Below are positions 13,122 to 22,100 of a DNA stretch of 64,000 nucleotides, one piece after another (position 1 is the stretch's first letter; each line of letters opens with the position of its first letter). Source of the stretch: Ruoffia sp044336205. Its GTDB lineage: Bacteria > Bacillota > Bacilli > Lactobacillales > Aerococcaceae. The notes beneath the pieces are model-generated. The model had not been told where the DNA came from and did no database searches. It saw only the letters and a program-made list of their open reading frames with translations. The stretch is taken from assembly GCA_044336205.1 (NCBI GenBank), contig CP172318.1, forward strand, positions 1,364,001-1,428,000. Direction: 5' to 3'. The translations under genes were made by a program, and so were the position numbers.

Positions 13122-14489
13122 CTATAATTGACATAATCGTATCATAGAATCTGTTAAAGCTCCTAAAGTCGTTGGTATAGAATCTAAATTAAAGTATTCG
13201 TTCGCTTGGTGGGCTAAACTTTCCATCCCATCGTTCAAGTAACTAATTCCAAAAGCAACGCCTACACCTTGGAATAACTTCGCATAAGTGATTCCCCCAC
13301 TATAAAAAGCAGGTTGGTTCTCACCAATCCACTCATCATAAACATGAGTCAATTGTTCAACATAAGGATTATCTAAAGAGACCTCTGTAGGCGGAAAATG
13401 GAAATGATTGCCAATATCAAAAGTTGAAAATACTTCTGTTAAAGCTTTTAACAAGTCATCTCTCGTAATTGGATTAGGAAAGCGAATGTCCACTACCAAC
13501 TTTATCTCGTCACCATCATAGTGGCATTGAGATGGATTCACAGTCACCGTACCCATCGGTTCATAAAACGGTTCAAAACCAAGCCCTGAACCATTATAAT
13601 CGTATAAACTTTTATTGAACTTAGAAAATACTTCATCATTTAACGATTCTGCTAAAAACTTAAAAAGATATGCCAAAGCATTCTCTCCAAGTTCTGGTCT
13701 TGAACTATGAGCTGCTTTCCCTATAATCGTTAATTTATTATGCTCTAATAAGAAATTAAAACTTTGATTTACAAGAGCATCTTTAACTGCTTGTATTTGG
13801 CTGTCTTTGATTATGACATCTACTCTATCATTAATCATGTTCTCTGAATTAAATGTTTCAATAGATTCAACGAAGTCGGATTCAAGGTTGCCTTCAATAG
13901 AAAAAGCTGCGTCCCCTTTTTCACCTAAAGTAATTTGGAAGGATGAATCGGGTGTAAACATAAATTCGGGCAAACCATTTTGTTCCACATAATACTCAAT
14001 GTCCTTGAATGAACTCTCTTCGTCAGTCCCTATAACTAAGCGTAAATTATGCGTTAATTGAATATCTAACTCTTTAATCATGACTAATGACATGTAAGAT
14101 AACCAGACAGCTGATTTCATATCTTGTGAACCACGCGCGTATAGTAAATTATCAATAATCTCAGCACCAAAAGGATCAAATATCCAACCATCACCTACAG
14201 CAACTACATCCATATGCCCTACCACATCCACTCGTTTATCCGTGGGTTCTTTCGTCACCAATTCGATGATTAAGTATTGACCATTATCTACGAAAGTCTC
14301 AAAGCCCTCTTTATCTGCCAAGTCTTTCATATAAGCTAACCCCTCAGCAATTCCTTGACCATAAGGTGCTTCGTCTGAGACCGTTGTTGGATCAAACACA
14401 GTGTTAATTTTCAGTAAGTCGACTAAACCATCGACAATACGATCTTTATTGTTGCTTATCCATTGTTTATATAAATCTGAATTACTCAT
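13122..14489 (-). CDS. pepV: PepV/Sapep-like M20 dipeptidase
   Basis: The start is the ATG at 14489 (MSNSDLYKQWI), with GAGGAGGAA upstream; the longer frame lacks a site. The 455-residue protein is a metal-dependent M20 dipeptidase: VVGHMDVV and ARGSQDMKSA carry the metal His and Asp, GTDEESSF the catalytic Glu pair, and TPDSSF a further metal Asp. The lid-type insert domain (about 200-330) includes GKAAHSSRPELGENA. It releases amino acids from dipeptides in the cytoplasm. It may have made the decayed dipeptidase next door dispensable. Confidence 0.9.
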   Translation of the reverse strand: MSNSDLYKQWISNNKDRIVDGLVDLLKINTVFDPTTVSDEAPYGQGIAEGLAYMKDLADKEGFETFVDNGQYLIIELVTKEPTDKRVDVVGHMDVVAVGDGWIFDPFGAEIIDNLLYARGSQDMKSAVWLSYMSLVMIKELDIQLTHNLRLVIGTDEESSFKDIEYYVEQNGLPEFMFTPDSSFQITLGEKGDAAFSIEGNLESDFVESIETFNSENMINDRVDVIIKDSQIQAVKDALVNQSFNFLLEHNKLTIIGKAAHSSRPELGENALAYLFKFLAESLNDEVFSKFNKSLYDYNGSGLGFEPFYEPMGTVTVNPSQCHYDGDEIKLVVDIRFPNPITRDDLLKALTEVFSTFDIGNHFHFPPTEVSLDNPYVEQLTHVYDEWIGENQPAFYSGGITYAKLFQGVGVAFGISYLNDGMESLAHQANEYFNLDSIPTTLGALTDSMIRLCQL

Positions 14490-14559
14490 AATATTCCTCC
14501 TCACTAACATCATAAAATCTATATACGTATTGTATCATACGACTTTAAAGTTAAGAAAA

Positions 14560-14586
14560 GAACCGCAGAAATCATTCATACGGTTC
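14560..14586 (-). terminator. Terminator after the tandem binding-protein genes
   Basis: GAACCG and CGGTTC arms with a 15-base loop are followed on the minus strand by TTTTCTT. It ends transcription 18 bases after the stop of the gene at 14604. Confidence 0.7.
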
Positions 14587-14603
14587 AAATAGTGACATTA
14601 TTA

Positions 14604-15407
14604 TTAAATCAAATCGATATATTTTTCAATTAAATCTTTATACTCACCTGATTCTACCATCTCATCAACAACTTTATTTATTACCTCAAGTAAATCTTCA
14701 TTGTTTTTATTAACAAGAACTGACTGGCCAGTCTTGGCTTCTTCATCAATAAACGGGAAAGCTTCAACTAAAATAAGTTTTCTCTCATTTTGCTTAATGA
14801 ATTGAGCTGCTGCTACTTCATCTAACATAACTGCGTCAATACGATTCGTTAATAGTGACTGAATCAAGTCATTATTCTTCGCTAAGGCTGTATAATTTGA
14901 ATCTGGATACTCTTTTTGTACAATACCTTCTTGAATTGAACCTTTTTGTGCAGCAAGTCGTTTGTCAATAAATGACTCTAGGTCTGTGAAAATTTCTGCA
15001 TCATCCGCACGAACTACAAAATAATCTGTAGATTCATAATAAGGATTTGAAAAGTCAAATTGTTCTCCACGCTCAGGCGTATAACCCATACCTGCAATTA
15101 GGATATCAACTCGGTTTGTTTTTAATGATGGAATTAATCCATCAAATCCCATATTCTCAATGACAAGTTCAACACCTAATTCATCAGCGATTTTCTGTGC
15201 TAATTCAATATCTGCACCGATAATTGTTTCTTCCCCATCTTCAATAGCAATCCACTCAAATGGGGGGTAATCTGCAGATGTTCCAACAACTAGCTTTCCT
15301 TTTTCTTGTATACTTTTTAGACTACTTTGAGCGTAACCCGTAGTCAATGGCACTGACACAGATAAAAATAAAATTAATAGTGATAAAAGTTTAAATATTT
15401 TTTTCAT
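14604..15407 (-). CDS. Amino-acid binding protein (SBP_bac_3), second of a tandem pair
   Basis: The 267-residue protein has a signal sequence (MKKIFKLLSLLILFLSVSV, ending GYAQ) and the type 3 solute-binding fold: LVVGTSADYPPFEW, then GADIELAQKIADELGVELV, FDGLIPSLKTNRVD and FSNPYYES. Such proteins capture an amino acid and deliver it to an ABC permease. There is no lipobox Cys, unusual for a Gram-positive binding protein, so it must be released, held by an uncleaved signal, or anchored otherwise. It follows its paralog by 23 bases under the same T-box. No permease or ATPase gene is near. Confidence 0.88.
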   Translation of the reverse strand: MKKIFKLLSLLILFLSVSVPLTTGYAQSSLKSIQEKGKLVVGTSADYPPFEWIAIEDGEETIIGADIELAQKIADELGVELVIENMGFDGLIPSLKTNRVDILIAGMGYTPERGEQFDFSNPYYESTDYFVVRADDAEIFTDLESFIDKRLAAQKGSIQEGIVQKEYPDSNYTALAKNNDLIQSLLTNRIDAVMLDEVAAAQFIKQNERKLILVEAFPFIDEEAKTGQSVLVNKNNEDLLEVINKVVDEMVESGEYKDLIEKYIDLI

Positions 15408-15430
15408 GTTTTTCCAACTTTCGCTGTTTA

Positions 15431-16243
15431 TTATTCAGTAGCATCCGCATTTAATTCAGTGTTTTTTATTACGATTTCTTCAATGGCTCCTGATTCAATT
15501 GTATCTGCAATCACTTTATTAATAACTTCCATTAATTCAACATTATCTTTAGCTGTTACTACTGCGAATCCTTCGCTATTTTCTTCTACTTTAATTTCAT
15601 CCAGTAAGGCAATAGAATCACTATTTAAGTTTACAAATTCTTCAACTACGATACCATCCATTAAGACCGCATCAACGCGTTTAGCTTTTAAAGCTTCAAT
15701 TAAGTCGCCATTTTTATTCATTGAAACTAATTCTGCCTCTGGTAAAACTTCTTGTAAGGTACTTTCTTGAATAGTTCCTTTTTGGACACCAATCTTGAGG
15801 TCTGCAAAGTCTTCTAACTCAGAATAATTCCCTTCTTCACCTAATGAAACAACAAATTTACTATTTGTTTCATAATATACATCTGAGAAATCAACTTGTT
15901 TTGCTCGTTCATCTGAATAGGTTACACCAGCAAGAACCATATCCACACGTCCTGAACTAACAGAAGGAATCAATCCGTCAAAAGATGTATCTTCAATAAC
16001 TAATTCTACACCAATTTCTTCTGCAATTAGCTGTGCAATATCAACATCAATACCAATAATATTTGCTTCTGACCCGTCAAGAACAACCCATTCAAATGGT
16101 GGAAAATCCGCTGATGTACCCATAACCAATTCACCAGACTCTTTAATTTGATCTAATGTTTTTTGTGCAAAAACATGTATTGTTGAGAAAAATATTCCAG
16201 TCAATAAACTAAATGATATGATTACTTTTATTATTTTTTTCAT
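15431..16243 (-). CDS. Amino-acid binding protein (SBP_bac_3), first of a tandem pair
   Basis: The 270-residue protein has a signal sequence ending HVFAQ and then the same fold as its neighbour: LVMGTSADFPPFEW, GIDVDIAQLIAEEIGVELV, FDGLIPSVSSGRVDMVLAG and YSDERAKQVDFSDVYYE. The pair clearly arose by duplication. There is no lipobox Cys. The gene is the first after a T-box leader, so it is made when one charged tRNA is scarce, which fits uptake of that amino acid. The amino acid cannot be named from the protein. Confidence 0.88.
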   Translation of the reverse strand: MKKIIKVIISFSLLTGIFFSTIHVFAQKTLDQIKESGELVMGTSADFPPFEWVVLDGSEANIIGIDVDIAQLIAEEIGVELVIEDTSFDGLIPSVSSGRVDMVLAGVTYSDERAKQVDFSDVYYETNSKFVVSLGEEGNYSELEDFADLKIGVQKGTIQESTLQEVLPEAELVSMNKNGDLIEALKAKRVDAVLMDGIVVEEFVNLNSDSIALLDEIKVEENSEGFAVVTAKDNVELMEVINKVIADTIESGAIEEIVIKNTELNADATE

Positions 16244-16317
16244 TTATAAAATCCCCTTTTTATTACTTACGTCATACATTTTATACCATCAACTTCATAC
16301 TAACATTAAAAGAAACT

Positions 16318-16575
16318 ACAAAAAAACGTCTCATGTTCCTGGGAACATAGAGACGGTTACAAAGCCGCGGTGCCACTCTAGTTAATGTAACTTTGTCAAT
16401 ATCGCTACATTCACTCAAATTGTTAACGCTCATACAGCGAAGTTAGCTATGAATTCACCAACTTGTCTCATAAGTGCGGTTCAACAGTGTCACACCGACA
16501 AGCTTCCACCTAACCTTGTCTCGCTTTGATGCTTAATTGTCTACTCTCTTAATCTCAGACTTGAATATTAACTTG
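16318..16575 (-). ncRNA. T-box riboswitch before the tandem binding proteins
   Basis: The minus strand carries the T-box sequence AGAGTGGCACCGCGG (16379-16365) and a perfect terminator hairpin (16355-16327) followed by at least six T. A short Stem I apical helix (GACAAG/CTTGTC with loop GTTAGGTGGAAG) is visible. Uncharged tRNA would pair with the T-box and prevent termination. I could not assign the specifier codon with confidence. Confidence 0.92.
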
Positions 16576-16580
16576 ACATG

Positions 16581-16609
16581 ATTTTAGCAATATTGCGAAC
16601 GGTTGTCAA
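16581..16609 (-). promoter_or_regulatory. Promoter of the T-box operon
   Basis: On the minus strand TTGACA (16609-16604), a 17-base spacer and TAAAAT (16586-16581) form a near-consensus sigma-A promoter just upstream of the leader. Confidence 0.85.
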
Positions 16610-16623
16610 CTGAAAATTAAAAA

Positions 16624-16655
16624 AAAGATGATAATTTATTAAAGTTATCATCTTT
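16624..16655 (-). terminator. Terminator of the mreBCD operon
   Basis: AAAGATGATAA and TTATCATCTTT form an 11-bp stem followed on the minus strand by a run of T. It lies 11 bases after the mreD stop and just before the T-box promoter. Confidence 0.85.
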
Positions 16656-16665
16656 GTCTCATTTA

Positions 16666-17208
16666 TTAAAAAATTACATAATCCTCATAACCGAGCCAAT
16701 TCAATAGACCTCGAGTAGGAAAATAAAGAATTATCGCCATAACAATATTAAAGATTAACGTAGGGCTTAATCTTCCTACCAAAAATTCCGTAAATGGAAC
16801 AGCAATGTCAACTATCTCAGAATAAAAGGCAAAGACTAAACTGTCTAGACAAACAATTGCTATAATAAACAACATTCCATGTATTGGTAATTTTTTAGGA
16901 AAGAATTTTTTTACTTGAATAATCAAATAAGCAATCACTAAGTATAGAGTCGCATAAACCCCAAGGACTGTTGTGTTATATGAATCATAGAATAAACCAA
17001 AAATAAAACTAAATAGCAGAATATTACTGTCTCTGAAATAAAATGCAAAGACCATAATATAGTATAAAGTAATATGCGATACAATAATTTGGCTATTTCC
17101 TAAAAAAGCAACTGGAAAAATAGCTGGTAAGGCAGCATCAATAATCGTCGTAATGAATAATATTAATGGAATCGTCCATTTTAATCGTTGCCAACGGTTG
17201 ATTCTCAT
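16666..17208 (-). CDS. mreD: MreD, rod-shape membrane protein
   Basis: The 180-residue protein has five or six hydrophobic segments across its length (for example WTIPLILFITTIIDAALPAI and GMLFIIAIVCLDSLVFAFY), as in the MreD family. MreD is a membrane part of the elongation machinery that works with MreC and MreB. Its start follows the mreC stop directly, so the genes are coupled. It is the last gene of mreBCD and is followed by a terminator. Confidence 0.9.
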   Translation of the reverse strand: MRINRWQRLKWTIPLILFITTIIDAALPAIFPVAFLGNSQIIVSHITLYYIMVFAFYFRDSNILLFSFIFGLFYDSYNTTVLGVYATLYLVIAYLIIQVKKFFPKKLPIHGMLFIIAIVCLDSLVFAFYSEIVDIAVPFTEFLVGRLSPTLIFNIVMAIILYFPTRGLLNWLGYEDYVIF

Positions 17209-18048
17209 CTACTCACTCTGCCTTTCACTTAAGATAACTGTCACAAAACGGATGTCAGTCATCTCACCAGCGGGTTTGATTTCTACTACTTGGAATAAAC
17301 CATAATCATCCATATAAGATGTAGCCACTTCACCAATTAACAAAGTGCTTGGAATAACTCCACCAAGTCCTGAAGTAATTACCATATCTCCTTGTGACAC
17401 TTCAGCAGCTGGATCCACTTGTGTCATCAAATAATTTCCTTTTGATGCATCAAATGAACTAATAATTCCATTTGCTGACGAATCATTTTGTGTTTGAATG
17501 CGTGCAGCGACCATACTTGTATTTTGTTGTTGATTCGTTAACAACATAACTTTGGAACTAGTTGGATTCACTTCTACGATTCTTCCAATTAATCCATTAC
17601 CTGCCATCACTGCTTGATCTTTTTTAACCCCTTCATTTGCTCCAACATTTATTGTTAAAGTTTCCATCCATTGATCCGGATTTCGAGAAATAACTGTCGC
17701 ATTTACTTTTGTAAAATCACTTAAAACTTCTGATAAGTTAAGTTCTTGACGCATCTTCTCGTTTTCAGTTTCTAAATCAGCGATTCGCACTTGAAACTCA
17801 TCAATCTCATTAATTTTTGACTTTAATCGTTGGTTCTCTTCAAAGGTACTAATAACCTCATCCACTGAATTTACAAACGATACGACCATATTCACTGGGC
17901 CAGAAAAAACTCTACCAACCCATGCTCCAGTTTCATTGACTGCACTACTGACAACATTTGATGTCCCATTGCCTAGTGAAAAGAATACCAATGAAACTAC
18001 CGCAATGCCTCCAATTAGCAATCCGATTAATTTCTTATTATTTAACAT
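17209..18048 (-). CDS. mreC: MreC, cell-shape protein
   Basis: The 279-residue protein has one N-terminal membrane segment (about 5-25), a coiled coil (about 65-100, NQRLKSKINEIDEFQVRIAD) and the beta-rich outer domain with NVGANEGVKKDQAVMAGNGL, which is typical of MreC. It links the cytoplasmic filaments of MreB to wall synthases. It sits between mreB and mreD in the usual order. Confidence 0.95.
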   Translation of the reverse strand: MLNNKKLIGLLIGGIAVVSLVFFSLGNGTSNVVSSAVNETGAWVGRVFSGPVNMVVSFVNSVDEVISTFEENQRLKSKINEIDEFQVRIADLETENEKMRQELNLSEVLSDFTKVNATVISRNPDQWMETLTINVGANEGVKKDQAVMAGNGLIGRIVEVNPTSSKVMLLTNQQQNTSMVAARIQTQNDSSANGIISSFDASKGNYLMTQVDPAAEVSQGDMVITSGLGGVIPSTLLIGEVATSYMDDYGLFQVVEIKPAGEMTDIRFVTVILSERQSE

Positions 18049-18074
18049 TCATTCCTCTTCCTTACCTATTTTAT

Positions 18075-19094
18075 CTAGCGTAGTTGACGTTCGTGTTCTC
18101 TGCTTTGACGATTCATTTCTTTCAGCATCTTACCTGCCCCTATCGCCACACTATCAAGTGGTGTTTTAGCAAGGTGAACAGGGATACCAATCTCATCATA
18201 CAATCTTTCTGGAAGTCGCTTCAATAAAGCTCCCCCACCTGAAAGTACAATCCCAGTCTCCATAATATCTGCGGATAATTCTGGTTTAGTAATTTCTAGG
18301 AGTTGTTTTACTGATGATACAATCATAGCGATGACTTCATCAAGCGCTTGGGAAATAACTTTTGCATAGATAACACGCTCATCTGGAACACCAGTAGCAA
18401 TATTACGACCTTTCACAAGCATCTTATCATCTTTATCGTATTCGGTAAACTTTGCATTACCAATTTGAATCTTCAATTCTTCTGCATCTTTATAACCGAT
18501 AGCTAATTGATAATGTTCTCTCACAAAGGCTTGAATCGCTTCATTCATTCGATTCCCACCTGCTCGACTCGTCAAATCGTCAACAATCTCTCCATAAGAA
18601 ATTGTTGCAACATCTGTTGTACCTCCACCAATATCCACAACCATCTTACCTTTAGGTTCAAAAATCGATAAATCAGCACCTAAAGCTGAAGCAAAAGGTT
18701 CTTCTATAATCATTGCACGCGAAATTCCTAAGTCTTTAATCGCATCAATAACCGCTCTTCGCTCTACTTTTGAGATATTACTTGGCACACAAATGACCAC
18801 TTCAGGTCTAGAAATTGACCGATGAACTGCTTGCTTAATGTAATGTGATAACATTTGTTTAGTTATATCAAAATTAGCAATCACGCCATCTCGCATTGGA
18901 CGAATAATCTCATAACTATCTGAGGTTCTACCAACCAGGCTCTGCGCTTCTTTACCGAAAGCAACAACTTCTCCAGTAGCAATTTTTCGAGCCACAATTG
19001 ATGGTTCTCTGAGGGCAATGCCTTTTTTCTCAATATAAATAATGGTATTGGCAGTTCCTAAGTCAATACCTAGTCGTTGCTTACTCCAAAACAT
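18075..19094 (-). CDS. mreB: MreB, actin-like cell-shape protein
   Basis: The 339-residue protein has the actin fold with IDLGTANTIIY for phosphate 1, VDIGGGTTDVATISYGEIV for phosphate 2 and the SGGGALL adenosine motif. It forms membrane-bound filaments that guide side-wall synthesis. It starts the mreBCD operon, with GGAGG before the ATG. The presence of MreBCD suggests a rod or ovoid cell rather than a perfect coccus. Confidence 0.96.
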   Translation of the reverse strand: MFWSKQRLGIDLGTANTIIYIEKKGIALREPSIVARKIATGEVVAFGKEAQSLVGRTSDSYEIIRPMRDGVIANFDITKQMLSHYIKQAVHRSISRPEVVICVPSNISKVERRAVIDAIKDLGISRAMIIEEPFASALGADLSIFEPKGKMVVDIGGGTTDVATISYGEIVDDLTSRAGGNRMNEAIQAFVREHYQLAIGYKDAEELKIQIGNAKFTEYDKDDKMLVKGRNIATGVPDERVIYAKVISQALDEVIAMIVSSVKQLLEITKPELSADIMETGIVLSGGGALLKRLPERLYDEIGIPVHLAKTPLDSVAIGAGKMLKEMNRQSREHERQLR

Positions 19095-19331
19095 CGCATT
19101 CCCTCCTTAAATCTTTATATAATCATACTAAACGATTATATCAAATCCACCTATAAAAAAGCTACCAATCTCGATACTCTTAATAAAATTATATAAGTTA
19201 TTTCTGTTTTGTAAACAATTTACTAACGATTACTGAGTAAAATAATCTAAAGCTCATTATTGGTAAGTAAGGACCATGAAATCTTAATCCTTTTGTTTTT
19301 TATAATCTATATTCAATAACAAGATAAATAA
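19095..19331. other. Intergenic region upstream of mreB
   Basis: About 240 AT-rich bases between mreB and the aldehyde dehydrogenase terminator. I see no frame with a ribosome site and no RNA signature. The mreB promoter should be here, but no clear -35/-10 pair stands out. Confidence 0.4.
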
Positions 19332-19368
19332 AAAACACTTGTTCAATGATTAACTAAACAAGTGTTTT
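19332..19368 (-). terminator. Terminator after the aldehyde dehydrogenase gene
   Basis: AAAACACTTGTT and AACAAGTGTTTT form a perfect 12-bp stem with a 13-base loop, followed on the minus strand by TTATTTAT. Confidence 0.9.
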
Positions 19369-19402
19369 ATAACTCTAAACTCTTACAATATTATTTTTTT
19401 AA

Positions 19403-20806
19403 TTATCTGAAAATTGCTTTAATTTCCAAATAATCTTCAATACCATATTGACCTTTTTCTCGTCCGAGACCTGATTGCTTGTAACCGCCAAATGGCGCCG
19501 AATTATTAACAGTTGCTCCATTGAGGATAACATTTCCTGTTCTCATTTTACGAGCCACATTCACTGCTTCTTCCTCAGGGCCAAAGACTGCCCCACTTAA
19601 TCCATATGTTGAATCGTTGGCAAGCATAATCGCCTCATCAACATCTTCGTAAGTAATGACAGACAGTACTGGGCCAAAGATTTCTTCTTGTGCAATGGAC
19701 ATATCATTAGTCACTTCAATGAAAACAGTTGGTTCCACGAAGTAACCCGTACCACTAATTTCTTCGCCTCCTACTAGAACTTGTGCTCCTTCATCTTTAC
19801 CTTTTTGGATATATTCCAATACTGTTTCTTTTTGACTTGCTGATACTAATGGACCTATTACGGTTTCTAAATCACTTGGATCACCAACTTTAAGACTTTG
19901 AACATAGTCTTTAATTATTTCTTTGGATCTTTCAAGTTCTTTTTTTGGAATAATTAAGCGTGTTAATGCTGCACAGGTCTGTCCACTATTATTCGCAATT
20001 GTATTCACTGAAGCTTTAATGGCTTCTTCCAAATTACCACCCTCGAGATAGATGAGTGCAGATTTACCACCTAATTCCAATACTATCTTCTTAATGCTAG
20101 TCTTAGCACGGTCGTATAGGTTTCTACCCACTTCGGTGGATCCAGTGAATGAAATTAAGTCAACATCCGGATGACCTGCAAGATAATCACCCATACCGCT
20201 TCCACTTCCTGTAATTAAGTTGAACACACCTTTCGGGAATCCAATCTCATCAATAATCTCAGCAAGAATCATAGCAGTAATAGGTGTATCTGACGCTGGT
20301 TTAACGACCACGGTATTACCTGCTAATAGGGCTGGAGTAATCTTCCGTTGGATTTGATTTAATGGGAAGTTCCATGGTGTAATAGCTGCTACAACACCGA
20401 CACCTTCTTTTGTCACTAGTGCATTACCAATCTGAGATGTAAATTCAATATCCTTAAGTGATTTAATTGAAGCTTCGATTTCCTCAGCTGAACGAATAAC
20501 TTGAGTGTATTCAGTGTAAGTTCTTGCTGAACCTAATTCAGCGATAATAGAATTGGTTAAATCTTCCGAACGTTCTCGAATACCTTCGCTAATTTTTTGA
20601 ACATAATGAACACGTTCTTCTACTGATAATGTATTCCAAGCAGGAAAGGCATCTTTTGCTGCTTGAACTGCCTTATCCACATCCGCCTCATTTCCTAAAG
20701 GTATTTGAGCAAGGACTTCTTCGGTAGTTGGATTGATTACATCTTTATATTCTTTACTTTGGCTGTCTGTCCATTCACCATTGATGTATAAATTATATTG
20801 TTTCAT
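19403..20806 (-). CDS. NAD(P)-dependent aldehyde dehydrogenase
   Basis: The 467-residue protein is a class-3-type aldehyde dehydrogenase. The motifs are ITPWNFPLNQIQRKITPAL, the cofactor region GSGSGMGDYLAG with SFTGSTEVG, the catalytic Glu in LELGGKSA, the catalytic Cys in NSGQTCAALTR, and the late EEIFGPVLSVI and NNSAPFGGYKQSGLGREKG. It oxidises an aldehyde to an acid; the substrate cannot be read from the sequence. It stands alone between two terminators. Confidence 0.93.
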   Translation of the reverse strand: MKQYNLYINGEWTDSQSKEYKDVINPTTEEVLAQIPLGNEADVDKAVQAAKDAFPAWNTLSVEERVHYVQKISEGIRERSEDLTNSIIAELGSARTYTEYTQVIRSAEEIEASIKSLKDIEFTSQIGNALVTKEGVGVVAAITPWNFPLNQIQRKITPALLAGNTVVVKPASDTPITAMILAEIIDEIGFPKGVFNLITGSGSGMGDYLAGHPDVDLISFTGSTEVGRNLYDRAKTSIKKIVLELGGKSALIYLEGGNLEEAIKASVNTIANNSGQTCAALTRLIIPKKELERSKEIIKDYVQSLKVGDPSDLETVIGPLVSASQKETVLEYIQKGKDEGAQVLVGGEEISGTGYFVEPTVFIEVTNDMSIAQEEIFGPVLSVITYEDVDEAIMLANDSTYGLSGAVFGPEEEAVNVARKMRTGNVILNGATVNNSAPFGGYKQSGLGREKGQYGIEDYLEIKAIFR

Positions 20807-20916
20807 CTTCTACCTCTTTCTTAATGATTGATCTGTTCATACTACTATTTTCAGTCTATCAAAGAGTCTAAATTCTTACAAATATTATGATTATTAATAA
20901 GTTCAATATAATATAA

Positions 20917-20941
20917 AAACTCGGAGAAAATCTCCGAGTTT
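20917..20941 (-). terminator. Terminator after the cold shock gene
   Basis: AAACTCGGAGA and TCTCCGAGTTT form a perfect 11-bp stem with a three-base loop, followed on the minus strand by TTATATTATAT. It lies 28 bases after the stop of the gene at 20970. Confidence 0.85.
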
Positions 20942-20969
20942 CATAATCGTTTAAATTAATTTAGATAGA

Positions 20970-21170
20970 TTATTTTTTGTTTACGTTTGCTGCTTGTGGT
21001 CCACGAGCACCATCTTCAATATCAAAAGTAACTTCTTGACCTTCTTCTAAAGTTTTGAAACCTTCATCTTGGATTGCTGAGAAATGTACGAATACATCTG
21101 CTTCACCATCACGTTCGATGAATCCAAATCCTTTAGCAGCGTCAAACCACTTTACTTTACCTTCTGCCAT
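20970..21170 (-). CDS. cspA: Cold shock protein (CspA family)
   Basis: The start is the ATG at 21170 (MAEGKVKWFDAAKGFGFIER), 8 bases after AAGGAGG. The 66-residue protein has both RNA-binding motifs, KGFGFIER and DVFVHFSAI, and ends GPQAANVNKK. It binds single-stranded RNA and keeps mRNA unfolded. The gene is preceded by an extended -10 promoter (TGATATAAT, 21240-21232) that would give a leader of roughly 55 bases. Confidence 0.96.
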   Translation of the reverse strand: MAEGKVKWFDAAKGFGFIERDGEADVFVHFSAIQDEGFKTLEEGQEVTFDIEDGARGPQAANVNKK

Positions 21171-21231
21171 TTTCATAGCCTCCTTTTCGTGCCTTAGCAC
21201 ATATTATATTCTTGCTTATGGTACGAAATGG

Positions 21232-21240
21232 ATTATATCA
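21232..21240 (-). promoter_or_regulatory. Extended -10 promoter of the cold shock gene
   Basis: On the minus strand TGATATAAT (TATAAT at 21237-21232) lies about 60 bases before the start codon. The -35 region is weak. Confidence 0.55.
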
Positions 21241-21343
21241 TCTTTCTTACCTCTTACAAAAACACATGTTAATATTATCACAATAAAAAAATAATTCAAT
21301 AGTTTATTAGAAATATTTTAATCTTTTTTATCTTTCCTTTTGA

Positions 21344-22039
21344 TTAATCAAAAACATTTGTCGTCTCATGCAAACTTCGATACTCTCCTTGTCCGATAAT
21401 TAAGTGATCTAAAACGTCTATCCCCATTAATTCCCCACAAGCAATCATTCTTCTCGTAAAGTGAATATCCGCTGGGCTTGGCTCTGTGTCACCGCTTGGG
21501 TGATTATGGGCGATAATAATACGTGCAGTCGGATATTTCACCGCTTCTTTAAATATCTCTCTCGGATGTGCGACAGAACTATTTACGGTGCCTTTGAAGA
21601 TTGTTTTCTTTCTAATAATCTCATTTTTAGTATTCAAGAATAAAACCATGAGATGTTCTTGATGAAGATCGGCCATTTCTTTAAGTAACCATTCGCCCGC
21701 TGACTTTGTTGATACAATATCTCCATGCTTTGGAATAGCTGAAGTTGCGAAACGATAGCCTAATTCAATCGCTGCTTTTAATTCGATGGCTTTAATCTTA
21801 CCGACACCATTAACTTCCATAAAAGATTCAATAGACGCATGTTTAATTTCATTCAACCCTCCAAAATGATTCAAAAAATTCACTGCTAATTCTAACACAT
21901 TTACTTGCCTCGTACCTGTTCTGAATAGGATTGCTAGTAGCTCATGGTTAGATAATGCTTTTTCACCATAAACTAGCAACCGCTCACGGGGTTGAATTTC
22001 CCTTGAAACTTCTCGAATAAATGACTTCGTTAAACTCAA
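21344..22039 (-). CDS. radC: RadC family JAB-domain protein
   Basis: The 231-residue protein has an N-terminal helix-hairpin-helix region (HELLAILFRTGTRQVNVLEL and SFMEVNGVGKIKAIELKA) and a C-terminal JAB/MPN metalloprotease-like domain with IIAHNHPSGDTEPSPAD, the HxH...D metal site. Despite the name, a role in DNA repair is not well established. It stands alone between cspA and folC. Confidence 0.93.
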   Translation of the reverse strand: MSLTKSFIREVSREIQPRERLLVYGEKALSNHELLAILFRTGTRQVNVLELAVNFLNHFGGLNEIKHASIESFMEVNGVGKIKAIELKAAIELGYRFATSAIPKHGDIVSTKSAGEWLLKEMADLHQEHLMVLFLNTKNEIIRKKTIFKGTVNSSVAHPREIFKEAVKYPTARIIIAHNHPSGDTEPSPADIHFTRRMIACGELMGIDVLDHLIIGQGEYRSLHETTNVFD

Positions 22040-22100
22040 ATTAAAAACCTCCTAAAAGATGTACTATACATAAATACACTTTTAAGAGGTCAATCCATTA

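Noticed and set aside
16318..16575. Assignment of an amino acid to this T-box
   Set aside because: Several triplets (for example GAC and TAT) could be placed in the loop, and pairing by eye does not decide between them.
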